Shown here: one piece after another, positions 8,394-16,927 of the stretch | How positions within the stretch are numbered: the first letter of the stretch is position 1 | Layout: the number at the start of each line of letters is the position of its first letter | Source of the DNA: Comamonadaceae bacterium | GTDB lineage: Bacteria; Pseudomonadota; Gammaproteobacteria; Burkholderiales; Burkholderiaceae_C | NCBI GenBank assembly: GCA_947453965.1 | Contig: CANGIQ010000011.1 | Span: 1-64,000, forward strand | DNA: 64,000 bases | Direction of reading: 5' to 3' | Notes under the pieces: generated by a model | Told to the model about the DNA's origin: nothing | The model's database searches: none | What the model saw: the letters and a program-made list of their open reading frames with translations, nothing else | Made by a program: the position numbers and the translations under genes

Positions 8394-9650
8394 ATGACTG
8401 CCAACGCTGCCACCTACGCCCAACTCGACGCTTGGATTGACGCCCACTTTGACGAGCAAGTGAAATTCTTGCAAGCCTTGGTGCAAGTCCCCACCGACAC
8501 ACCACCTGGCAACAACGCGCCCCACGCAGAACGCACCGCCGAGTTGCTGCACGCCTTTGGTTATGAGGCTGAAAAACATGCCGTGCCCAGTGATGAAGTC
8601 AAAGCCTACGGCCTGGAGAGCATCACCAACCTGATCGTGCGTCGCAAGTTTGCCGATGGCGGCAAAACCATCGCCCTCAACGCCCACGGCGATGTGGTGC
8701 CCCCCGGCGACGGCTGGGCCCACAAACCCTACGGCGGCGAAATTGAAAACGGCGCCATGTATGGCCGTGCCACAGCGGTGAGCAAGAGCGACTTTTCGAC
8801 CTTCACCTTTGCAACCCGCGCACTCGAATCATTGGGCTTGCCACTGAAAGGTGGCGTCGAACTGCACTTCACCTACGACGAAGAATTCGGTGGTGAAAAA
8901 GGCCCAGGCTGGTTGCTCGCACAAGGCCTCACCCAACCCGACCTGATGATTGCTGCAGGCTTCAGCTACCAAGTGGTCACCGCCCACAACGGCTGCTTGC
9001 AAATGGAAGTCACCGTGCAAGGCGAAATGGCGCACGCTGCCATTCCCGACAGCGGCACCGATGCCTTGCAAGGCGCAGTCCACATCTTGAATGCCCTGCA
9101 CGCGCTCAACGCAGACTACAAAAAAACCACGTCCAAGGTGGAAGGCATCACCCACCCTTATCTGAATGTGGGCCAAATCAGCGGCGGCACCAACACCAAT
9201 GTGATGCCCGGCAAGGTGGTGTTCAAGCTCGATCGCCGCATGATCCCCGAAGAAAACCCGGTTGAGGTGGAAGCGTCCATTCGCAAAACCATCGAAGACG
9301 CTGTGGCCTCGTTCAACCCACCGCGTGGCGGCAAGCAACTCAAGGTGGACATCAAGCGCCTCTTGCTCGCCAAGGCCATGGTGCCTCTGGCTGGCAACAA
9401 ACCTTTGGTGGACGCGATTCAAAAACACGGCGAGCAGTTGTTTGGCGAACCCATCCCCGCTGTGGGCACGCCGCTCTATACCGATGTGCGTTTGTATGTG
9501 GAACGCGGCATCCCGGGCGTTATCTACGGTGCAGGTCCACGCACCGTGTTGGAGAGTCATGCCAAACGCAACGATGAACGTGTGATGCTGGAAGATGTGC
9601 GTCGGGCTACCAAGGTGGTGGCGCGGACGTTGTTGGATTTGTTGAGCTGA
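8394..9650 (+). CDS. M20 family metallo-amidohydrolase (ArgE/DapE/CPG2 type)
   Basis: Zinc amidohydrolase of 418 residues with the M20 hallmarks: LNAHGDVVPPGDGW (first metal His, Asp), TYDEEFGGEKGPGW (catalytic and metal Glu), a lid domain, and a C-terminal ESHAKRNDE metal His region. It differs in type from the allantoate amidohydrolase upstream. Last gene of the purine plus-strand operon, 43 bases after uraD-allC, and followed by a clear terminator. By position it may act on a ureido compound such as ureidoglycine or ureidoglycolate, or on an N-carbamoyl/N-formyl derivative. The sequence alone does not settle the substrate. Confidence 0.85.
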   Translation: MTANAATYAQLDAWIDAHFDEQVKFLQALVQVPTDTPPGNNAPHAERTAELLHAFGYEAEKHAVPSDEVKAYGLESITNLIVRRKFADGGKTIALNAHGDVVPPGDGWAHKPYGGEIENGAMYGRATAVSKSDFSTFTFATRALESLGLPLKGGVELHFTYDEEFGGEKGPGWLLAQGLTQPDLMIAAGFSYQVVTAHNGCLQMEVTVQGEMAHAAIPDSGTDALQGAVHILNALHALNADYKKTTSKVEGITHPYLNVGQISGGTNTNVMPGKVVFKLDRRMIPEENPVEVEASIRKTIEDAVASFNPPRGGKQLKVDIKRLLLAKAMVPLAGNKPLVDAIQKHGEQLFGEPIPAVGTPLYTDVRLYVERGIPGVIYGAGPRTVLESHAKRNDERVMLEDVRRATKVVARTLLDLLS

Positions 9651-9672
9651 TCACGTCAGTACTGCCCATGAG

Positions 9673-9700
9673 ATACGGCCCTGATGGGCCGTATTTTTTT
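9673..9700 (+). terminator. Rho-independent terminator after the purine operon
   Basis: Stem ATACGGCCC (9673-9681), loop TGAT, GGGCCGTAT (9686-9694), followed by a run of T to 9700. Confidence 0.9.
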
Positions 9701-9844
9701 ACCTTGGCATAACCTCACCCAATGCCACGCCAAATCGTCAGTACATGCTTAGCACTCATTGCGAAAGTTCTGCTTTCACCAAACATGACGGTCGAATGTC
9801 AAGATGATTCATAGAACTTTTTGTAAACCCATGTTTTATACTCA

Positions 9845-10123
9845 ATGATCATTAGCTTTAAGCACAAAGGACTCGAAGTTTTCTTTCTCACGGGCAGTGT
9901 GGCTGGCATTCAAGTCATTCATCGAAAACGCTTGCGCGAAGTACTGACCGTATTGAATGTGGCTCAAGGTCCTGAGGATTTGCAAAGACCTTCTTGGCGA
10001 ACTCACCAATTGCGAGGCGACTTGAACGGTTTCTATGCCATTTGGGTTCAAGCCAATTGGCGATTGACTTTTCGATTCATTGGCACTGACGTTGAACTGC
10101 TGGACTACTTGGACTACCACTGA
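9845..10123 (+). CDS. higB: HigB-like toxin (RelE/ParE superfamily)
   Basis: Ribosome-dependent mRNA interferase type toxin of 92 residues. It begins MIISFKHKGLEVFF and has the family's middle RLREVLTVLN...PEDLQRPSWRTHQLRGDLNGFYAIWVQANWRLTFRF and ends LDYLDYH, all typical of HigB (PF05015-like). Toxin-first order followed by an XRE antitoxin overlapping by one base (TGATG) is the hallmark of HigBA. The promoter region upstream is AT-richer than its neighbours and contains a small inverted repeat GAAAG...CTTTC at 9763-9777, which could be an autoregulatory site. Confidence 0.9.
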   Translation: MIISFKHKGLEVFFLTGSVAGIQVIHRKRLREVLTVLNVAQGPEDLQRPSWRTHQLRGDLNGFYAIWVQANWRLTFRFIGTDVELLDYLDYH

Positions 10124-10434
10124 TGGCAAATCTGAACATGCACAACCCCACCGCACCTGGTGAACTCTTGTCAGGTTGGCTGACCGACTTACAAATGACC
10201 GTCACCTCATTCGCAGCTCACGTCGGCACCAGCCGTGTCATGCTCTCGCGACTGATTAATGGCCGCTCGGCCATCAGCGCCGATATGGACTTGCGCTTGT
10301 CCGAAGCGCTGGGCACCACGCCCGGTCATTGGCTTGCCTTGCAACAGCAACGTGATCTTTGGTCTGCGCAGCAACTTGCCAAGAAACGTAAAAGAATCAA
10401 GCAAATCCAACGCCCCTCACTGACTGATGCGTGA
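10123..10434 (+). CDS. higA: HigA-like antitoxin (XRE helix-turn-helix)
   Basis: Antitoxin of 103 residues. The N-terminal PGELLSGWLTDLQMTVTSFAAHVGTSRVMLSRLINGRSAISADMDLRLSEALGTTPGHWLALQ stretch is the standard HigA XRE domain, which represses its own promoter; the basic tail ends KKRKRIKQIQRP. Its start overlaps the higB stop by one base. Its last 18 bases overlap the 3' end of the convergent GntR/UTRA gene, so the module sits tightly against the sulfosugar locus. Confidence 0.9.
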   Translation: MANLNMHNPTAPGELLSGWLTDLQMTVTSFAAHVGTSRVMLSRLINGRSAISADMDLRLSEALGTTPGHWLALQQQRDLWSAQQLAKKRKRIKQIQRPSLTDA

Positions 10435-11136
10435 GGCGTAACGACACACCGCCGGATCAAACCAGGTATGCGAGTACTCGGCCAAGGCGTTGTTGGCCGT
10501 CCATGACAGCCGCTCAATGAATCCCGCCGGTGCGCCCATCTCCAGCCCAAAAGGCGGCGCTGCCCAATCGGGCGCGGGTGCGGCCGCAATATGGTCCTCC
10601 ACCCGAGCGATCCAGACCTGAAAACGGTTTTGGTAAAACAGGTACATGGAGTCACCCAACTCCTCGGCTTGAAGGCGATCGGTGTGCGCTGCATCAAACC
10701 AAATTTCTTCTAAGGCCACCGGCACCTGGCTCAAAAAACGCAAACGCCGCACGCGCCACACTTTGGCTTTGGGGTTCGCCCCCAGCACCGGCACATGGTT
10801 GGGCCGCGCACACCGCTGCACATCCAGAATATGCGCCGTGGGCAGGCCCGGGCCGGTGGTCAACTCCAAACGAAACAGCTCGTAAATGCGTTGCGTACCC
10901 TCGGCACGGCGCACATAGGTGCCCGAGCCTTGAATCCGCTCCAGCACCCCTTGCTCTGACAGCAAGGCCAATGATTTACGCAAGGTGCCCACCGCCACCG
11001 ACAGTGAGCTGGCCAACTCGGCCTCGGTCGGCAAACGCTCGCCGCTGTGCCAATAACCCGCCTTGATTTGGCGCGTCAGCAATTCGGCGATTTGCAAATA
11101 CACCGGCAAGGATTTGGCAGGGGTGGCGGGTTTCAT
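10417..11136 (-). CDS. GntR-family regulator with UTRA domain (HutC type)
   Basis: Regulator of 239 residues. Winged helix at residues about 8-78 (LPVYLQIAELLTRQIKAGYWHSGERLPTEAEL... with GSGTYVRR as the wing end). A UTRA ligand domain follows, with FLSQVPVALEEIWFDA and ending in LAEYSHTWF. It is divergent from the SmoC-like gene with a 90-base gap, so it most likely controls the monooxygenase operon in response to the sugar or a breakdown product (inference from position). HutC-type regulators often respond to sugars or sugar phosphates. Confidence 0.88.
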   Translation of the reverse strand: MKPATPAKSLPVYLQIAELLTRQIKAGYWHSGERLPTEAELASSLSVAVGTLRKSLALLSEQGVLERIQGSGTYVRRAEGTQRIYELFRLELTTGPGLPTAHILDVQRCARPNHVPVLGANPKAKVWRVRRLRFLSQVPVALEEIWFDAAHTDRLQAEELGDSMYLFYQNRFQVWIARVEDHIAAAPAPDWAAPPFGLEMGAPAGFIERLSWTANNALAEYSHTWFDPAVCRYASRISQ

Positions 11137-11226
11137 GTCGACAAGTATCGCAAATGCGTGGAAACACCCATGCCAGACACCGTAAATTCATATACCATTC
11201 ATTCACTTTTTCAGCGGGAGATTTTC

Positions 11227-12384
11227 ATGAGCATTGTTCCTGTCCGCGGCGCCGATGTACAAGGCGCCGAAGTCGCTTGGTTTGCCCCCTTGTGCTCCGA
11301 CGATTTCCGCCACTTGGGCGTGCCCGATGGCGATTTGCGCAGCAACTGGGCCAACACCAGCCGCATCGTGACCCGGGCGGAGGAGCTGGGCTTTCGCAAC
11401 ATCTTGTGCCCGTCGTCTTACCAGGTCGGCCAAGACACGCTGACCTTTGCCGCTGCCGTGGCACCCAAAACATCGCGCATGAACTTGCTCGCCGCCATCC
11501 GCTGTGGCGAGATGCACCCGGCCATGCTGGCCCGCACAGTGGCCACCTTGGACCACATCTTGGAAGGCCGGCTCACGCTCAACGTCATCTCGTCGGATTT
11601 TCCCGGCCAACAAGAAGACAGCGCCTACCGCTACCGCCGTTCGTGGGAGGTGGTGGAAATCTTGAAGCAGGCCTGGACCCAAGACGAGATCAACTACGAA
11701 GGCCAGATCTACAACCTCAAGGGCTTGTCCACCGACCCGGTGCGCCCTTACCAAACCAACGGCGGCCCGCTGCTTTACTTCGGTGGCTATAGCCCCGATG
11801 CCCTGGCCCTGTGCGGTGCGCATTGCGACACCTACCTGATGTGGCCCGAACCCAAAGACGTCCTAGCACAACGCATGCGCGACGTGCACGCCCACGCGGC
11901 CAAACACAACCGCTTGCTCGACTACGGTTTGCGCGTGCACATGATCGTGCGCGACACCGAGGCCGAAGCGCGTGAATACGCCCGCGAGCTGGTCTCCAAA
12001 CTCGACGATGGCAAGGGCAGCGAAATTCGTAACCGCGCCTTGGACGCCAAGAGCCTGGGCGTGGCATTGCAAAGTCAGAACCGAGAAATTGCCGACGAAG
12101 AAGGCTATGTCGAACCGCATTTGTGGACCGGCGTGGGCCGCGCCCGCAGCGGCTGCGGTGCCGCTTTGGTGGGCAGCTTGGACCAGGTGCTCAGCGAGAT
12201 CCACGACTATATGAAAATGGGCATCCGCGCTTTCATCTTCTCGGGCTATCCGCACTTGAACGAATGCGAAATCTTCGGCACCAAAGTGCTGCCCCATCTC
12301 AAAACCGTGTCACTCGCCCAAGAATATGGGCGCGTGCCCGCCACCACACCGCCCACACCGCTGGGCACAGGAGTTCGCAAATGA
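11227..12384 (+). CDS. LLM-class FMNH2-dependent monooxygenase, SmoC/SsuD-like (candidate sulfoquinovose monooxygenase)
   Basis: Bacterial-luciferase/alkanesulfonate-monooxygenase fold, 385 residues. SsuD-like features include NTSRIVTRAEELGFRNILCPSSY, ARTVATLDHILEGRLTLNVISSDFPGQQEDSAYRYRRSWEVVEILK, GPLLYFGGYSPDALALCGAHCDTYLMWPEP and the C-terminal GYPHLNECEIFGTKVLPHL. The ATG at 11227 has GGGAG upstream; the open extension to 11047 covers the divergent regulator's start and is not used. The stop overlaps the next start (ATGA). Context (aldo-keto reductase, flavin reductase, sugar ABC importer, Gfo/Idh protein) matches the sulfo-SMO pathway, in which SmoC cleaves the C-S bond of sulfoquinovose to give 6-oxo-glucose and sulfite. 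A plain alkanesulfonate or other LLM substrate remains possible. Confidence 0.8.
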   Translation: MSIVPVRGADVQGAEVAWFAPLCSDDFRHLGVPDGDLRSNWANTSRIVTRAEELGFRNILCPSSYQVGQDTLTFAAAVAPKTSRMNLLAAIRCGEMHPAMLARTVATLDHILEGRLTLNVISSDFPGQQEDSAYRYRRSWEVVEILKQAWTQDEINYEGQIYNLKGLSTDPVRPYQTNGGPLLYFGGYSPDALALCGAHCDTYLMWPEPKDVLAQRMRDVHAHAAKHNRLLDYGLRVHMIVRDTEAEAREYARELVSKLDDGKGSEIRNRALDAKSLGVALQSQNREIADEEGYVEPHLWTGVGRARSGCGAALVGSLDQVLSEIHDYMKMGIRAFIFSGYPHLNECEIFGTKVLPHLKTVSLAQEYGRVPATTPPTPLGTGVRK

Positions 12385-13307
12385 GTCAGTCCCCCGTGAG
12401 TCGCCTCACCCTGCCCAACGGCCAATCGCTGAGTCGCATGGCCTATGGCGTGTGGCGCTTGAGCGAAGCCACTGACACCTCGGTCAAGGCCAACCTGGCA
12501 CGCATTGAAGCCTGCTTGGCCCAAGGTATCACCACCTTTGACCATGCCGATATTTATGGCGATTACCGCTGCGAATCGCTGTTTGGCGAAACGCTCAAGG
12601 CGCATCCTGGCCTGAAAAGCAAGATCGAGATCGTCACCAAAACCGACATCATGCTGCTGTCGCAGCAGTGGCCCAGCACCCGCGTCAAACACTACGACAC
12701 CTCGCCCGCCCATGTGCGCGCCAGTGTGGAGCGCTCCTTGCAGCGCATCGGTGTGGACGTGATCGACCTGCTGCTGATCCACCGCCCCGACCCGCTGATG
12801 GACGCTCAGGCCTTGGGCGAATGCCTGGATGATTTGATCCGCAGCGGCAAAGTGCGCGGTGTGGGCGTGTCCAACTTCATGCCTTGGGATGTGGACTTGC
12901 TGCAATCGCGCATGACGCACAAGCTGCAAACCAACCAATTGGAAGTGAGCTTGCTCCACACCGCGCCGTTGATCAACGGCCAAATGGCGCACGCCCAACA
13001 ACACACCATGCCGGTGATGGCATGGTCACCTTTAGGCGGCGGCCGTTTGCACACCCAAGCGCACACCGCAGGCACGGCGGCGGCGCGCCTCGCGCCTAAG
13101 CTTCAGAGCTTGGCACAAGCCGCTGGGACCGACACCACCGCCGTGGCCATCGCCTGGTTGCTGCACCACCCCGCCCGTGTGCTGCCTGTGATGGGCACCA
13201 ACCAGTTGGAACGCATTGCGCAATTCCATCAAGCCGAGCACGTGCCCATGGACCGCCAAACCTGGTTTGAACTCTACGAACTGGCCTGCGGGCACGAAGT
13301 GCCTTAA
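12381..13307 (+). CDS. Aldo-keto reductase, SmoB-like (candidate 6-oxo-glucose reductase)
   Basis: NADPH-dependent AKR of the YdhF-like group, 308 residues. The catalytic tetrad can be read: Asp and Tyr in TTFDHADIYGDY, Lys in EIVTKTD, His in DLLLIHRPDPL. The C-terminal cofactor-binding region contains LPVMGTNQLERI. Start at 12381 overlaps the upstream stop by four bases, so it is translationally coupled to the monooxygenase. In the sulfo-SMO pathway the AKR reduces 6-oxo-glucose to glucose, and this gene order fits that role. The family assignment is firm; the substrate is inferred. Confidence 0.82.
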   Translation: MSQSPVSRLTLPNGQSLSRMAYGVWRLSEATDTSVKANLARIEACLAQGITTFDHADIYGDYRCESLFGETLKAHPGLKSKIEIVTKTDIMLLSQQWPSTRVKHYDTSPAHVRASVERSLQRIGVDVIDLLLIHRPDPLMDAQALGECLDDLIRSGKVRGVGVSNFMPWDVDLLQSRMTHKLQTNQLEVSLLHTAPLINGQMAHAQQHTMPVMAWSPLGGGRLHTQAHTAGTAAARLAPKLQSLAQAAGTDTTAVAIAWLLHHPARVLPVMGTNQLERIAQFHQAEHVPMDRQTWFELYELACGHEVP

Positions 13308-13336
13308 CTCTTGGCACGCAGCGCCTGAAAGACCCC

Positions 13337-13828
13337 ATGCAACAACACACAGACGCGATGGACTATCGCAAAGCCTTGTCCAGTTTCGGCACCGGCGTGA
13401 CCGTGGTCAGCACCCACTGGCAAGGCCAAGACTCGGCCATGACCTGCAACTCGTTCAGTTCGGTCTCCCTCAACCCGCGCTTGGTGTTGTGGAGCATTCG
13501 CCGCGAGTCCCACAGCCACGAGGCTTTCACACGATCAGGCGGGTATACGGTGAGCGTATTGGCCCAGCACCAAGCTGCTCTGGCAGGACAATTTGCCAGC
13601 GGCAGCATGGACGAGCGTTTTGCCAATGTGCCTGTCGATCGCCTGGACAGCCAACGCCTGCGCCTGAGCCAGGCAGTGGCTTGGTTCGATTGCGATTTGC
13701 ACCAGATCATTGAAGCAGGAGACCACCACATCTTGCTGGGGGCCGTGCGTGACTTTGGGGTGTCCGATGCGGCAGGCTTGGGCTTTTACCGCAGTCAACT
13801 GTCGCAATTTGCGGCACTGCCCGCCTGA
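13337..13828 (+). CDS. Flavin reductase, SmoA/HpaC-like
   Basis: Short-chain NAD(P)H:flavin reductase of the split-barrel family, 163 residues. It begins DYRKALSSFGTGVTVVST and has the FMN-binding stretch MTCNSFSSVSLNPRLVLWSIRRESHSHEAF and GDHHILLGAVRDFGV. It would supply reduced FMN to the LLM monooxygenase two genes upstream. Separated from the AKR gene by 29 bases and last in the plus-strand operon; it faces the ABC importer operon across a gap of under 80 bases that shows no convincing terminator. Confidence 0.9.
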   Translation: MQQHTDAMDYRKALSSFGTGVTVVSTHWQGQDSAMTCNSFSSVSLNPRLVLWSIRRESHSHEAFTRSGGYTVSVLAQHQAALAGQFASGSMDERFANVPVDRLDSQRLRLSQAVAWFDCDLHQIIEAGDHHILLGAVRDFGVSDAAGLGFYRSQLSQFAALPA

Positions 13829-13906
13829 GCGGCTGCGCATCAGGCGCTGAGCAAGAAAAGTTAAGGCACGTCAAGGCAAGCGTTGGGCTAGCCAGGCAAC
13901 GTGCCC

Positions 13907-14752
13907 CTAGCCTTTCAGACCGCCTTGGGTCAGGCCACCGACCACGCGCTCTTGGAAGGCGGCGATCAGCAAGGCAATCGGCACGATCGACACAATCAGC
14001 GCCGCAGAAATAATCGGCCAGGGGAAGGTGAACTCGCCTTGGTAGAGCGCAATGCCCACAGGCAAGGTGCGCACGGCGGGGCTGGAGTTGAGCGACAAGG
14101 CGAGCAAAAACTCATCCCATGAATTGACGAATGCCAAGATGCCCGCGGTGAACACGCCCGGTGCAGACAGCGGCACCACCACACGCCACAAAGCGCCCAT
14201 CCGGGTGCAACCATCGATCATGGCGGCGTTCTCCAAGTCTTTGGGAATGCTCTGAAAAAAGCTCACCAACACCAAGGTGCACACCGGCATGTTCAACACC
14301 ACATAGGGAAAGATCAGCGCGGCATAGCTGTTGAGCCAACCCAGGGCACGCATGGTCTCAAAAATGGGGACCAGCAAGGTGACCAGTGGAAACATGCTGG
14401 AGGCCACGATGCAGGTCAAAATGATTTGGCGGTGCTTCAAGTTCAGACGGGCAATCGCATACGCTGCAAAGGCCGACACCACCAAAGACAACAGCGTGGC
14501 ACCGGTAGCCACCCAAAGACTGTTTTTCAAATAGGTCAGCAAGGGCTGATCGGTGAATGCGCGCACATAGTTGTCCAGCGTGGGTGCATGCGGCCACCAG
14601 GTGATGGGCTTTTGCACCAGCTCTACTTCAGGCTTAAGCGAGGTGAACAAAATCCAGACCGCTGGGAAAAACCCATTCACCACCACCATGCCTGCCGCTA
14701 CCCAGCGCAGCATGGGCGACGACCACAGCCCGTGTTGTTGCGCCATGCTCAT
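13907..14752 (-). CDS. Sugar ABC transporter permease (MalG/UgpE type)
   Basis: Inner-membrane permease of 281 residues with six predicted transmembrane segments. The cytoplasmic EAA loop is readable (ENAAMIDGCTRMGALWRVVVPLSAPG). An N-terminal FPAVWILFTSLKPEVEL is typical of the carbohydrate uptake transporter-1 G-type subunit. Its start overlaps the stop of the other permease by four bases. Last gene of the operon Gfo/Idh - ATPase - binding protein - permease - permease; the expected substrate is the sulfosugar or its glyceryl glycoside if the locus is sulfo-SMO. Confidence 0.92.
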   Translation of the reverse strand: MSMAQQHGLWSSPMLRWVAAGMVVVNGFFPAVWILFTSLKPEVELVQKPITWWPHAPTLDNYVRAFTDQPLLTYLKNSLWVATGATLLSLVVSAFAAYAIARLNLKHRQIILTCIVASSMFPLVTLLVPIFETMRALGWLNSYAALIFPYVVLNMPVCTLVLVSFFQSIPKDLENAAMIDGCTRMGALWRVVVPLSAPGVFTAGILAFVNSWDEFLLALSLNSSPAVRTLPVGIALYQGEFTFPWPIISAALIVSIVPIALLIAAFQERVVGGLTQGGLKG

Positions 14753-15630
14753 GTCGCGTTCTTTCCAATGTGGTTCAGGTAAAACCCTGTGACCCCCAAC
14801 GAGATCACAAACATAAACACCGCCAAGGTGGAGCCAAAGCTCAAGTCGGAATAGTCGATGGTGTATTTGTGGATCAGCATGGCCAGGGTTTCGGTGGCTT
14901 CACCGGGGCCGCCTTTGGTCATGGTGTACGGAATGTCAAAGGTCTGCAGCGCGGTGATCGTTCTGAAAATCAAGGCCACGATGATGCTGGGCATCAGCAT
15001 GGGGATGGTGATTTGCCAAAACTGTTGCCACAAATTCGCGCCGTCCACCTCAGCAGCTTCGTACAAAGAGCGGGGAATCATTTGCAAACCCGCCAACAAA
15101 ATCAGCGCCATGAAGGACGCGGTTTTCCAAATGATGGTCAAGCAGATGGCAGCAAACGCCCAACGCGGTTGGAGCAACCAGCTCACGGGCTCGTCTTGCA
15201 GCCCAAGGCGCATCAGCACATCGTTGACCACACCGTATTCGGTGTGAAAAAACCACGCGAAGATCAAACCCGCAAACGACAACGGCAAGGCCCAAGGCAG
15301 CAGCAGCGACAAGCGCACCGGCCATTTGCGCTTGAACGGCAGATTGGCCAACAAGGCCAAAGCCAGTCCTGCCAACAGCGCGCCAGGCACGGTGATGAGG
15401 GTGATCAGCAAGGTGTTTTGGGTCGCGTTCCAAAACAAAGGGTCGTGCCACACGTCCACATAGTTTTGCAAGCCCAAAAACGCCCCGCCCTTGTCGATGG
15501 CGAACAAGCTGTTGTAGACCAGCTTGCCAATGGGGTAGACCACGATGGCGAGCAGCAACGCAAACGCGGGTGCCAACAGCATCACCGCGAGTGTTTTCTC
15601 GCTGGGGTCGCGCAGTTTGGAGAGCATCAA
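14749..15630 (-). CDS. Sugar ABC transporter permease (MalF/UgpA type)
   Basis: Permease of 293 residues with about six transmembrane segments (first: TLAVMLLAPAFALLLAIVVY). The EAA loop is ...LYEAAEVDGANLWQQFWQITIPML. Start overlaps the stop of the solute-binding protein by four bases and its own stop overlaps the next permease, so the operon is tightly coupled. Together with the neighbouring genes it forms a complete CUT1-type importer. Confidence 0.92.
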   Translation of the reverse strand: MMLSKLRDPSEKTLAVMLLAPAFALLLAIVVYPIGKLVYNSLFAIDKGGAFLGLQNYVDVWHDPLFWNATQNTLLITLITVPGALLAGLALALLANLPFKRKWPVRLSLLLPWALPLSFAGLIFAWFFHTEYGVVNDVLMRLGLQDEPVSWLLQPRWAFAAICLTIIWKTASFMALILLAGLQMIPRSLYEAAEVDGANLWQQFWQITIPMLMPSIIVALIFRTITALQTFDIPYTMTKGGPGEATETLAMLIHKYTIDYSDLSFGSTLAVFMFVISLGVTGFYLNHIGKNAT

Positions 15631-16892
15631 CGCATCAGGCGACCGACACGTGCGGCAATCTCGTCCACACCGGCTTCAGGCGTTTTGGTGCGGGCCAAGA
15701 TGGCGCTGGTGGTGGTGCGGATGATGTCCGACACCTGGCCGTAGTCGTTCACCATCGGACGGCTTTGCGCCGCCAACACCACGGGCAACGCGTCCTTGAA
15801 CCAAGGCACCACTTTGTTGACTTCGGCATCGCCGTACACGCTTTGGAACACCGGCAAGATGGAGCCCTCTTTGGCCACAAACGCGCTGGCTTGTTTGGAC
15901 GACAAGAACTTGATCAACTTGCCTGCCTCGTCTTTGCGTGTGCTGTAGGCGTTCATGGCCCACTGCCAGCCACCCATGCAAGTGGCTGATTTGCCACCGG
16001 TCATGGCGGGCAGTGGCATCACACCAACTTGGCCTTTGACTTTGGAATCGGCATCGTCTTTGAAACGGTCATAGGCAAAGCCCCAGTTGATGGCAAACAC
16101 CACCTGACCTGCTTTGAACTCGTTGACCGTGTCAGGGGTTTTGACCTCGGCCACGTTCTTTTTGATCACGCCTTGGTCCACCATGCTCAACCACGCATTC
16201 AAACCTTTGACGGCTGCCGCTTTGTCGAGTGTGAGCTTGCCACCCGCATCGTTGAACTGCTTGCCTTGACCCCAGTAAGGCAGCAAGAAGGTGCAGACCG
16301 CACCCTCAATTGGGGCGCCTTGGATCGACAAGCCTTGCAAATTGGCGTTGCCTTCACCGCTGGTAATTTTCTTGGCCGCAGCCGCCAACTCGTCCCAGGT
16401 CTTGGGTTCGGCCACACCGTACTTGGCCAGCAAGTCTTTGCGGTAGTACATGAACATGGCATCGCCTTGGCTGGGCATGGCGTACACCTTGCCGTCGATC
16501 ACATTCGATTGCTGATAAACGGGCAAGTAGTCGGTACGCAACACCGCAGGGCCGCCCACGTATTTGTCCAACGGCTCGATCCAACCTTTGGACGAATACT
16601 GCGCAGGGTTGACGATGTCGATCAAGAACAAGTCAATCGCCGAATCTTTGGCATTGAGCACGGTCGACAGATACTGGCGCTGCAGCTCAGAGGTCGCACC
16701 ACCGGTTTCAATCTCCACCTTCACATTGGGATTGGCTTTGTTGTATTCCTGGAAAAGTTTTTGTTGCAAATCAGGGCGCTGATTCGGGCCCACAAACACA
16801 CGCAAGGTGGTTTGCTGCGCCCAGACGGCACCCGCGCTCAAGCCTGCGGCCAGTGCCAGAGCGGTGAATTTCAATACGTGACGTTTTTGCAT
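15627..16892 (-). CDS. Sugar ABC transporter solute-binding protein (SmoF-like candidate)
   Basis: Periplasmic binding protein of 421 residues (extracellular family 1). Signal peptide MQKRHVLKFTALALAAGLSAGAVWA with cleavage probably after A-W-A. The mature protein contains the usual cluster-1 motifs YLSTVLNAKDSAIDLFLIDIV, YAMPSQGDAMFMYYRKDLL and AMTGGKSATCMGGWQWAMN. The ATG at 16892 has an AGGAG site; the frame is open further upstream without signal-peptide character. In the sulfo-SMO system this position belongs to the sulfoquinovosyl-glycerol binder SmoF, but the ligand cannot be read from sequence by eye. Confidence 0.9.
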   Translation of the reverse strand: MQKRHVLKFTALALAAGLSAGAVWAQQTTLRVFVGPNQRPDLQQKLFQEYNKANPNVKVEIETGGATSELQRQYLSTVLNAKDSAIDLFLIDIVNPAQYSSKGWIEPLDKYVGGPAVLRTDYLPVYQQSNVIDGKVYAMPSQGDAMFMYYRKDLLAKYGVAEPKTWDELAAAAKKITSGEGNANLQGLSIQGAPIEGAVCTFLLPYWGQGKQFNDAGGKLTLDKAAAVKGLNAWLSMVDQGVIKKNVAEVKTPDTVNEFKAGQVVFAINWGFAYDRFKDDADSKVKGQVGVMPLPAMTGGKSATCMGGWQWAMNAYSTRKDEAGKLIKFLSSKQASAFVAKEGSILPVFQSVYGDAEVNKVVPWFKDALPVVLAAQSRPMVNDYGQVSDIIRTTTSAILARTKTPEAGVDEIAARVGRLMR

Positions 16893-16927
16893 GGCATGTC
16901 TCCTGTGGGTAGATACAAAGAACCAGG

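Noticed and set aside
11137-11226. Operator for the GntR/UTRA regulator in the gap before the monooxygenase gene
   Set aside because: ATTCATATACCATTCATTC contains a direct repeat and a GGTATAT-like core, but no good palindrome. It is suggestive only and not annotated.
13545-13556. A further GTATAC near 13549
   Set aside because: It lies inside the flavin reductase coding region without palindromic flanks (GGGTATACGG), so it is not counted as an operator.
11227-13828. Interpretation of the monooxygenase trio as a plain ssu alkanesulfonate system
   Set aside because: An ssu system would have a NitT/TauT-type importer next to it and no aldo-keto reductase. Here the neighbours are an AKR and a sugar-type importer, so a sulfosugar role is preferred, though not proven.
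13829-13906. Repeat GGCACGT (13865) ... ACGTGCC (13899) between the converging operons as a terminator
   Set aside because: A 27-base loop and no T-run on either strand; not a convincing rho-independent terminator.
14770-15744. Long plus-strand open frames opposite the sugar permease and binding-protein genes (Gln/His/Arg-rich)
   Set aside because: Low-complexity composition without motifs; the minus strand encodes standard ABC permeases with EAA loops.
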